Assembly: GCA_003342815.1 (NCBI GenBank)
Contig: PTEX01000024.1
Location: forward strand, 1,741,159-1,805,158
Reading direction: 5' to 3'
Length of the DNA stretch: 64,000 bases
From: Eudromia elegans
Taxonomy: Eukaryota > Chordata > Aves > Tinamiformes > Tinamidae
The position numbers were made by a program, and so were the translations under genes. Every line of letters begins with the position of its first letter. Position 1 is the first letter of the stretch. This document shows positions 54,621-64,000 of the stretch, one piece after another. Below the pieces are notes generated by a model. It was not told the DNA's origin and searched no databases. It saw nothing but the letters and a program-made list of their open reading frames with translations.

Positions 54621-56159
54621 AAAAAAAAGATGCTTTTTTGGAGGAAATCTGTTTTATCTTTGCTGCAAATACAGTGAGGTCATTTCAGATATAGCATTAT
54701 CTTTCAAACTATCTTAATATATAATTATTTTTTGTGTACTAGTTGTTAATTGCCTGTCTCTCTGAGATTGTGATTATGCTACACTTGAAAGAGACGAATT
54801 TTGGTGCAGATATTTGTCAACAAGAACTTGTTGGGTAGATCTTTTATGGTCAAGATCCTGTGGCCAATAAAAGATAAAGTAAAATTGTCCAAGTCTGTCT
54901 TATTGGGTTGTTTAGTTCTCCAGCTATCTATTTGATCTGCTGTGTGCTGCTGTGGCATAGTGGCCTTACAGGCCAGTGAGGGAGGGAAAGATTAAGAAAT
55001 CCCAGTGCTTAAAGGCTTTTTGTTTGTCAGTTTTTCTTTCCAACTGAATGTATTGTCTTGACTGTTTTAAATACCGCTGCCTCACATCAAATTTTTGCCA
55101 TGTTGTTTTCTTTTGTAGAGTGGAATATTATTGACATATCTATTTCTATGCAAATTTTCTTTGAATGTAGTGCTTATTCTGCCATAAAAATATTTTGACT
55201 TGTTCTGTACATGCAATTGGTAATTTTGATGTTGTTTTGTTCTTATGCTCCTAATTCTCTGCTTTGCAAGTTGAGGCGTAGAAACATCAGGAGTAACCAA
55301 AGTATTTTCTGTTTAAGATATGGCATAATTATTATGTAGGTGCAATGGATGTTTTGCAGTTTTTACTTAGCAGTTGCTGCTAAATAGGTTTTCTTTTTTT
55401 AAAAAAGGTAATTGGGAAATCATATGGATTCAAAAATTTGCAGAAGATGTATGTCACAATGAATATGTAGCGTAGTATTTAAATAAGGCCAGGGAAGGGA
55501 TAGATGCTGAATCAGGAAAGTAGAAGACCACTAATTTTCTTCTGCAAGCTTTATAAGTGGTACTACCCCAAAATACTACTTAAAATTATTCATTTAGCAC
55601 TCATTTTCAGTGTGATTTTTGGATATGACAAGACTTCTCTCTCCCCTCTCTGCTCATCCAACCAAGCACCGTTATTCCTTGGAATTCCAATTGAGACCAA
55701 AGTCTACTCAAACAGCTTGGCTGCTGTTTTCCCTCGGTGAGGCAATGGGTCCCCAGCTCTTGGAAGAGGTGGTGGAAGATGGGAGAGGTGTTCATTCTGA
55801 CCCAATGGTAAGGAAATCCTTTAGTGATGCTGCCAGTTACTCAGTGTTTTCAGGGAGTAAGAAGCAGGGAAGCAGCTGAGCCCTGTGGCAGGTACTAACC
55901 TACAGGTGATGATCCTCCTTTAGGAAGCTCTATGGGAATGATTGAGAGAAGGCTCCTGGCCAAGGAAGCGGGCTGCAGTAAAGCATTGTCAGCCCTGAGA
56001 AGAATGAAGCTAGAGCTAAAATTATAAGTTTGCTTTAAGACTGACATCTTCTTCTGAAAGTAGTTTGGTTTTAGTTTTTGATCTGTCGTGCAGTTACTTG
56101 AATGTAAGTTTGAACTTGCTTTATTAATCAAATACCCTGAAAACAGACATGAAAGCAAG

Positions 56160-56204
56160 GAGAAAAAGAAGAGGAGGAAGAACAGGAGAACAGGAGGAAG
56201 AACC
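56160..56204. repeat. Purine-rich GGAGAA-type tract
   Basis: About 45 bp almost entirely of purines, with repeated AGGAGGAAGAAC and CAGGAGAACAGG words. A polypurine tract with no coding meaning. Confidence 0.75.
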
Positions 56205-59200
56205 TTTGTTTTTAAATGAAGGCAGATTCCCCAAGATCCTATATAGACCCATCAGCTAAGAGTTCTGAATTTAAAAAATAAAGAATAAAAATGCTGTCAA
56301 ATACCAAATCATGCCATATCAAATAGCCCTCCAAGAACACCTCCTCCCTCCCCTGCAGTACTGGAAGGTATGCATGGTTTGTTACCCACTGATCCTAATG
56401 TCCGTAAGTCCTCTCTAACACAGGATCATGAGTCTGCAATATTTCTGGTCCCGTTTCACTTTCCTAATGTGTTTTACTGATCTTTATATTTTTATATTAT
56501 TACAGAATAAAGCTGGCCTGTATTTTCCCTTCCCCTGTAACAGGTGTCTGCCAGCCTTTACATCTGGAGAAGGGTTTCAGGCCTTCCCAGTGGTGCTCAG
56601 AGCAGGTTGCTCTCCCCTTCCCTTTGCTCTCCAGTTAAACTGCCCATGTTGGTATGCAGGGAGCACCTTGCGGGTCTAACAGGGGCGAGGAGTCGGTTGC
56701 TGAAGTTTCAATTTTGACTTGGTTGGAGTAACCTCTGCAGGCCACTAGGCAGCTACTTGATCTCTGAAAACCCTCTGTGCCTGTTCTTGTGGATCTTGTT
56801 ATAAGCCTTGCGTTCTCCCTGAACAACAGAACTGTGTCACAGTGTTAGTTGTAGAAAGTGCTAATACAGTTTCTAATACGTACGCGGAGGCTGGTTTTAG
56901 AGTGGAGGACTCAATTCAGGTATCAGTTGTGCTCGTGCAAATCAGAGGAATTAAAAAGGTGGGAAGGGAGGAGAAAATAGCAAATAGACCCTTTAGGTTT
57001 GTGATTTTTCTCAAAATCCCTGCAAGACATTCAGAATCTCTTTACAAGTAGAAAAATGTTGATTCCTAAATGAAACTTAAGGTCAGGAATTGAGCATTAG
57101 CATTGACTCAGAACCAGTTCAGTGTGGTATGGTATGGAGAACTTCTTGAATGCTTAATATTGTTCTGTTTCAAAGAGAAATACTAAAAAGTACTAAAAAA
57201 AAAACCCCTGATGTAGGAATGCACCAGTGTGTTCCGATTTCAACTTCATCGTCTCAGTGCTGTTTCTGTTTTTCTCCTGTCATATTCTTCAAATGTATTC
57301 AAGCATATAGAATATAATACTGCAATAAAACAGAGCTAATCCTGACTACTAACACATTTTTTCCATGTGCTTGTGTAAAATAGAATATTATGGGATTAGT
57401 GGTAATAGAATGCCAGAATGACGTGTAACAGAAAAGTGGAGCAGAAGTCAAGCTGCTCATCCTTGTGGGTGACTAATTCTTATTTTGGGATCACAGTCTG
57501 CTTCTGTATCTCTCCTCGCCCTCATGGGAAGGTAACTGTGATACTTGGGTGCCTGGCAGTAATGTCTCTTCAGTACACAGTGGAATTACCCAAGGTTTCC
57601 CCTGTTGTTCAATATATAATTTACATAAAAGTTACCGAAAACTTGGTGCTTTGACCCTTTTAGCTGTAGATGTAAGAAAGTAGACGTAAAAAATGGTGAG
57701 TTACCTGTTTTCTAGGCTGTGGAGAGCCATTTGTGTTGAACATTCATGTTTGTGCTCACACTCTTCCTCCCCTGTACAACAGGGTGCAGGATACAGCTGT
57801 AGGTGGCCCATGAGGTAGCTAGTCAAAAGGAACAATACTTGGAATATTAGTGTCTCATTTGCAATATCTTACTTGAAAAGAGCCTTCAGACAGACATATG
57901 GATTCTATTATTGTAGTAACCATTTTAAAAATGGTTTCATTTTGCTGTTAGTTTTGAATATGTACTCCTTTTATTTCCTTATTTTATTAGATTTTTCTTT
58001 AAATTTTTGCATGCAGACGTATATCCTTAACACAGTCTAGAGAAGGAGACTTGTACTTTTGTGGCTGTTTTTTGCTCACAGATGATGAGGGCTTGTGTAG
58101 CTCAAGAGAAATTGTGAACCTGTCTCTGCCGCAGCCGATTCCGTCCAACTGCTTGAGTGCGTTGCTGTGCTTGTAGTAATTATTAGTATGGAAGCCTCAG
58201 TGCAGAAATTACAACACACGAAATGTATTGAGGCTAGGGATATTCAAACATGGTATTTAGTTGTTAGTGTTAGCCAGGATACACATTGCTGTCTCAATGT
58301 AAACAGCCAGTCTGGTTCAGGACACAGTTATTCAAAGCAGTTCCTTCAGCTGTGGGGTGAAATAGTATCTTGGTTTAGCAGTGTTCCATTATTACATGAA
58401 AAGAGCGAAGCTGGAAGCAAATATTACTTTTTCCAGTTGAAAGAGTAGTAAGAATTTTGGTACTGATCCTACTTAATTGTGAGAAATTGTCAGAAATGAC
58501 ACAAGGATACCACTCACTTTCCAGTGGTAACTGGTATCCCATTTGTGTTTTGTTGCCCTGTGCGTAGATGTTTTGTAGAAATTCCAAAATACTACTTGTT
58601 CAGAGTTAAAAAAGGTTATATGCTGTATATGTAAGTTCATATATGAGTCTGAAAGATATTCAATGCAGAAAAAACTTATTCTTCATCATTACAAGATCAG
58701 ATTTGGATCATCTGAAGGGGATAGTGACCAGGCCAAGCTCAGGAGGAGGATTTGGGTCGTGGCACTGTGGGATTCTTGTCCTGACGCTGAGAAGCACAAC
58801 ATGGTTCTGCTTGCAGGGGCTGCACTAGCTGTAATCTAACAAGCAATTCTGATCTTATGTAGTTAGAATAGAGCCAATCCCTTACATAATAATCACAATT
58901 CTCTGAACGTAGCTCTATATAGAAACATAAACTTATTTATACTATATCTGCACCCAGGTTTGAACCTCTACCTTGCTCCTGCAGAAGCTAAGTATTTTCT
59001 TGACTTTGTAGTCACATTTCAGTTCTTTCTTGCTATTGTTTTATTCATGCTGGCCCTGTGGGTAGTTTGTTCTTAAATATTTTGGGGGTGGTTCCCCAAA
59101 TACATCTTCTCTAAATGCAGAGAGCCACAGTTTTTGTGTGGGTGTTTTTTCTTCATGATACTGTATTGATTTTATATATAAGGTATAAAAGATCACATAT

Positions 59201-60149
59201 ACCTTAAAGGTCTCTGTGCTTTTTATTTTTATTTCTTTATAGAAAAGCCTTAATGGCATGAACATAATGTGGACTCAGCAGTCCAGAAGGTGGTGGATGT
59301 CTTTATGCTTGCTACTGTAACCTCCCTTTGTCAGTGTGAAACTTGATTTTACTCATATGTTCTATGTATATCACTGAACTTCATTGGTTTGGCACGAATG
59401 GCTGTTTTTATGAAGTGGATTGTGCCTCTGTCAAGCATCAGCAGTACCCCTGTAATGCAACTCAGTCTACTCAGGGGATTTAGATCTGAGGAAATCCAGG
59501 TGCTCAGGTTTGAAATTAGTAATGTTCAAAATCTTGAAGATAAGAGATGGCAAGAGGCACTCTAGCTGTAAATGCAAATGGGTAGCATAATTGCTGTTAT
59601 TTAATTCTGTTTCTCTGATTCTGTTTACAGTAGCTGAAAAATATATTTATTTCAAGACAAGTAGGAGGAATGTTTATTTAATTTTCCTGTTGACAAGTTT
59701 CTATCATTTTATGTCTTATGGAGATAGATTTTCATTGTGCCAGGATTTATTTATCAGACTGTCATACCAATCATACCTCTAAAGTTCCAGTTTCATGTGG
59801 TGCTCATGTACATAATTTAGAAGTGAATAGTAAAATAGCAGTTTTGCAGAGAAGATTTTTTAAAATACTCTTATTATTGGCATCAGCAATAACAGCTCAT
59901 ATGGGGTGCAGCAGCTCTGTTTATAGACACTCTCACACTCAACATAATCTTATGTTCCAGATTTTTTGTCATTACATGAAAAGTCATCCTTGGCTTGTAT
60001 CATTACTTTGGATTTGTTTTAAGTCATGGCTTGTCTTGTGGTATGATTAAGTAGATGTTGGTTTAGTAGCTAATCTTGGTCTGCTTTTGGTAGAGGAAAA
60101 AAATCCCTGAATTTCAGGGTCAGTGTTTGAGACCTCTTTGAAAGAGTTA

Positions 60150-60540
60150 GAAATACCCAGCGGTCCGTCCGCGTGGCTGTGGTCAGGTGAAGGTTCGGAG
60201 CGACACGGGGGGTTGTGGAGCCGTCTGCGGGTCTCGAGGGTTCCCCAGCTTGGAGCACCAGACCGTGGCGTTGCTGCGGCCGGGTGGGTTGGCTCCTTGG
60301 ACAGGCGCGACGCTGAGCCAGGGAGGAGGAATAGCGCGAGCGCCGTGGAGCGCACCCCGGGGAGGTGAGCGCCTGTTGGTGCTTCGCTGGAAGACACGTC
60401 CCTGATCTGCTCGGCGGGCGCCATCGCATGGGAACGCGCTCGAGGAGGACGGGCCGAGAGCGCTTCGGTGGTGATACGGCTGCTGCACGTGGAGGTGGCT
60501 GCAGGACCAGGGCCCAAATGTCCCAAATCGGCCTAATGAA
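60150..60540. other. Second orphan CpG island in DACH2 intron 1
   Basis: About 390 bp of CpG-dense DNA (GGTCCGTCCGCGTGG near 60160, GCGCGAGCGCCGTGG near 60333, GGAACGCGCTCGAGG near 60430) lies 29 kb into the intron. Open frames of up to 159 codons on both strands resemble nothing known. A smaller GC-rich patch follows at about 60800-60970. Candidate roles are an alternative first exon, a non-coding RNA promoter or a Polycomb-type island. None is shown by the sequence itself. Confidence 0.55.
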
Positions 60541-61539
60541 GGGCACGCAGCTTGTGAGAGGAGGCCGAAGCTGGTGTTTAAATGTCCCCTCAGAGCTTTG
60601 CAGGACCGTGCAAAACTACAGGTGGGCGCTTCCCTTCACATTAAAGTGTGTTGTTCTCGCAACGTGGGCTGTGGGAAACGACACACCAGAAAGTTTACAC
60701 TTCCTCATTGTAGAGCTCCTTAATAAGGCAGAGTGCGGAAGAACATTTGGTGTTAGCTTGGTTTTTTTTAACTTATAGGTTTTTCCCCCTCTTCCCTCCC
60801 TGCAGACAGGAGCGTGCCCGGCCTGCGCGAGGCCTCCACCACCACGCAGGCTCCTCATGGCGCTGCCCGGCCTGTGCCCGTGTCGAGGCCGCTCGGAGGC
60901 CTTTGGACGGGGATGTGGAGCAGCCTGTGTGTCCTCTGCTTCCCGAGAATCCCCCTTCTCCACACAAAGCTGGGGCTGTGAAGTAGCGTTTGTCCTAAAA
61001 CTTATGAAAAGGAGGGGGAGGGAGGGCTGGACCCGTCTCGATAACAACAATCGGCCTTTGTGCGGTTTCATACCAGGCTAATGGCTGGTGAAATTGTTCT
61101 GGGTAGTTAAAATGAAATGAAATGAATTGAAGAACACGAAGGAGAGCAGGCAGGATGGTTTATTGCTGTTCTTTGAAGGCACAATGGCCGTACTCCGTCT
61201 CCCTTTGTTACTCATATCTGCGCGGCGGGTATTTAAAGTCGGGGTTTTGAATAGCGGAAGGCTGAACGAGGGCTATAAATCGAGGGCGATGGTGCAAAAT
61301 TGTAGTGCTGGAGAGTACTAGAGCACTGTGCCGGGGAGACGGGGCCTAAAGTTGTGTTAAACCGATGAATATGCAGACATAAAAACAAGAAAATCAATCC
61401 ATTCCCTACACCCATCCCACCTCCCAAAAAACAGCCCCCAAGCCTCTCCGGGACACTTTGGGAATCATTTTCTGGTTATTTACCTTTAGGCCAACGTTTT
61501 GAAGGCATGAGGGCTTTGGGTTTGTGCTGCAGTGTTACT

Positions 61540-61990
61540 TAGTGTCTCTAAAAGCCTGATTATTAATTAAAAAGTGTGGAAAACACCAAGTAATTAAATA
61601 TTTTTATCTTTGGGAATATCTGAAAATGTTAAAAAATTAATAAATCTGCTTTTATTTATAAACCTAAGAATTTTTTCTAACTTAAAAAAAAAAAAAGAAA
61701 AAGTGCTTTTTGAAAATATGTTGGCTCGCCACTGCAAACACACAAGTTTCCCAAACTGGGATAATGCAGCTTAGGGAGCACCTGGTTTGAGATTGTTGTA
61801 ACCCAGCTGAAAAAATAAAGTGTCATATCAGGTTGGGGGCACATTTGTCTAAGGAAAACTAACAGGAGGATTTCTATTGTCAACACAGGAGATGAGCAGT
61901 GTGATAAGGGCAAATTATACTCTCTGATCCACCCTCTGTTATAGAAGTGACTAGAGATTAAAGCCTCAGCCTGGAATTTCATTACTTTTA
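61540..61990. promoter_or_regulatory. Candidate conserved non-coding block in DACH2 intron 1
   Basis: AT-rich, CpG-free sequence with GATTATTAATTAAAAAG near 61558 and AAGTAATTAAATA near 61588. A more balanced part follows at 61741-61990, including GAGCACCTGGTTTGAG (E-box-like CACCTG) near 61777 and GGCACATTTGTCTAAGG near 61838. A poly-A interruption at 61685-61700 separates the halves. No coding frame. The enhancer role is inferred from composition. Confidence 0.3.
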
Positions 61991-62403
61991 TACATTTTTC
62001 ACAAAGGCAGCAGTTGCGGCAGTGCTGGGGAAGAAGGGTCAGAGTTTCTCATGAGCGCGTGGGGCTGACTCTGTGTGTGTGTTCACAGACATATCTATAT
62101 GCTATCACAAGCACACTTGGAGAAAACAGGTACAAGGAGCTACTAAAGTTGATGACTGTGTTTGGGCCTTGGGCTGCGTAGTATGAAAGAGGTGATTGCC
62201 AGTGCTTAGTTCATGTAATGCAAAATGTTGGTTTGTATATTGTTTTATAAGCTGAAATATTAGTGTAAAAATATAAATTTTAACATAATATTGTAATATA
62301 AGAAAGTGAAAGACAGGAGATAGAGTAGAGAATAGGGGGTTTATTGCCAATCACTTAGCAAAACCTAGGATCATAACCTTCTTTTTTTTGTGTGTGTGTG
62401 GTG

Positions 62404-62420
62404 TTTTTTTTTTTTTTTTT
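62404..62420. repeat. T17 tract next to a TG microsatellite
   Basis: Seventeen T follow a (TG)n stretch in DACH2 intron 1. A simple sequence tract. Confidence 0.88.
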
Positions 62421-63439
62421 AAATCAGGTTTTTGTCAAGCTGTTTTGTAGCTGAATCTCTGGGAAGAACCAGCCATGTTGAGTCTAGTGCCCACCCTAGC
62501 CCTCGTTGACAAGCTGGGACCTCCGGGACCTCTCTGTATCCATGGGTCTCAGGACGTGTGCGGTTGTCTTTGCTCCAAAGACACTTTTCTGCTTCCAGCT
62601 TGGTACTTGTTTGGAAGAGGTCAGAAGCCTGCGTGCTGCAGCGGTGAGAAATGAGCCTTACGTGGGTCCATGAGCTAGTTTCTGTCAGGGTTTGTGATAT
62701 CTAATAACAGTTAGGTGCTCAGTGAAACTGAGATGTATCTAGGCTGCTTTTAAGCCAGCATCTTGGGCTTGGCTGGCTTGGTTGGAGAGCCAGGCAGCAC
62801 TCTTCCAATAAACAGAACTACTCAAGTGCCTTCAGCTTCTCCCTCTTGGGCAGATACTGCATTGGGGTGACCTGTGTGACTTGGTTGCTAGCAGGTGTGA
62901 CAAGCCTTACAGCTGCATTAAAAGACTAATCAAATTGCAGACGCAGGGGTCTTTGCAGGACGAGCATTCTTGTAGGCATGGAGCTGCTTTGTACAGCTTC
63001 TGGAGGAGGAAAAGTGTCTATTTTATCTATATCTTCATGAAATTCATCATTCAGAATTAGGAAGTAAATTAATCTCTACCTGGGGGCTCTGCTGTGAAAT
63101 TGCTGTTTGTTATTGCCCATCTATCATTGGAGAGCAGTTACTTGATTGGCTCTTTGTATCTTTGTTTGTTTGTAGCTGTTTCTTAATATGCATTTTCCCC
63201 TGACATTTCACAATCAATAGGAAGTAACAGAACATGACACCAAAAGGAGTGACTCTGAGCTCAGTTAGGAAGAGCCCCCCAAGCATGTTGGCTGCTTCTG
63301 CTGACTTACTCTTCTTGTCCCCTACTCGGGAAGCTTTCTGAGCATCACAGATACGGGTGGGCGACGGGCACTGCTGCAGCAGGAGAGCACTGGCTCTTGT
63401 GGCCATAGGCAGGCATGAGGAAAAGCTTCTCGTTAAGCA

Positions 63440-63660
63440 TTTAAGGTTTTGAAAGTGTCTGAAAATATTTATTACATTCCATCTAAAAACTAGTCCATTT
63501 ATTAAAAGGCTGCTGCTTAGTTCCCTAATGAGTGTGTTTCATTTGGATTGTGTTTACTTAATGTTTCACTACTTCACCCTGATTTTATTTGGATAAGGAT
63601 AGTTCTCAAGACCTGATGAGTGCCTTGATGCATAATTTAGGAAGATCAAATTAATCAAAA
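63440..63660. promoter_or_regulatory. Candidate conserved non-coding block in DACH2 intron 1
   Basis: CpG-poor unique sequence with AAATATTTATTACATTCC near 63464, TTCCCTAATGAGTGTG near 63520 and TGTTTACTTAATG (forkhead-like TGTTTAC) near 63550. No coding potential. Function is inferred. Confidence 0.25.
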
Positions 63661-64000
63661 CATAAGATGCTTGCTGCTTTTTAATAATGACTAAATGTTT
63701 TCCTTTAAGAATTTAGTTGACTTGGCTGCAAAATAGATTCTTGTTTTGAAATATAATACTGTCTTTTATCCCTCCTGAAAAAAATTGCTTGAGTGCATTT
63801 TTTTACTATCTTTTATTTTTCTTCTGCTGGGAGTGTTTGTGAAGCCTGGTAAGAACAGCAGTAGCAGGAAGGCAGTGCTGGAGCGTGTGTTTCACCGTGG
63901 CTTTGTGACAGTGTGCCGAGCGGCAGCACACACAGTGTGCATCGTGGTGGTGCAGCGGGCCGTGAAGATGCACCAAACAAGCAGGAATGTAGAACTAGAG

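Larger units (their letters stand above)
31505..64000 (+). other. DACH2: DACH2 intron 1 (partial), no further exon recognised
   Basis: More than 32 kb follow the exon 1 donor without a recognisable second DACH2 exon. The expected basic and SRPGRPPK-type continuation was looked for and not seen. Human DACH2 also has very long introns. No open frame reads as a known protein on either strand. The intron alternates AT-rich CpG-poor blocks that look like conserved non-coding DNA, ordinary AT-rich filler and a few isolated CpG-rich patches; the clearest are listed separately. Recognisable transposons, tRNAs and other RNA genes are lacking. Confidence 0.85.

Noticed and set aside
60047-60526. Overlapping 137-159-codon open frames in the GC-rich region of DACH2 intron 1
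   Set aside because: Frames are open on both strands, as expected for CpG-rich DNA, with no recognisable motifs.
31505-64000. DACH2 exon 2
   Set aside because: Looked for the RKRQMTRK and SRPGRPPK-type continuation after an acceptor in the right phase and did not find it, so it probably lies beyond the window.

Overview
This is a vertebrate nuclear genomic window, most likely from a bird or another sauropsid. Its protein-coding content is very sparse: about 590 coding bases in 64 kb. It holds the 5' ends of two divergent genes, CHM (Rab escort protein 1) on the minus strand and DACH2 (dachshund family transcription cofactor 2) on the plus strand. The genes were identified by reading the translated exons and splice sites, and they confirm each other because CHM and DACH2 are also adjacent and head-to-head on human Xq21. 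The bird or sauropsid call rests on CpG-rich first exons, the very low content of recognisable SINE and LINE sequence, and the absence of mammalian Alu- or B1-type repeats. The species cannot be named from the sequence alone.

Layout. 1-5423: CHM intron 2 (partial), with an uninterrupted run of 80 A. 5424-5490: CHM exon 2. 5491-14933: CHM intron 1. 14934-14982: CHM exon 1 coding part. About 14690-15215: CHM CpG-island promoter, TATA-less, with a TISU/YY1 element over the start codon and a ZNF143-type ACTAC...TCCCAGCA element just upstream. About 15216-30370: intergenic DNA with no supported gene but several AT-rich blocks that look like conserved non-coding sequence. About 30370-31640: DACH2 CpG-island promoter with GC boxes and a convergent pair of CCAAT boxes. 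31035-31504: DACH2 coding exon 1, which carries most of the DAC (Ski/Sno/Dac) domain. 31505-64000: the start of a very long DACH2 intron 1. It has no further exon that I could recognise, but contains several homeodomain-site-rich blocks typical of developmental enhancers and a few isolated CpG-rich islands.

How the parts relate. CHM is a housekeeping gene for Rab prenylation, and its promoter has housekeeping architecture. DACH2 belongs to the PAX-SIX-EYA-DACH network of muscle, limb, eye and neural development, whose genes typically sit in large non-coding regulatory territories. The intergenic segment and DACH2 intron 1 look like such a territory. I found no tRNA, rRNA, CRISPR array, intact mobile element or viral sequence. 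I see no novel multi-gene system. The best leads are the TISU start of CHM, the candidate enhancers and orphan CpG islands of DACH2, and three perfect inverted repeats of unknown origin.
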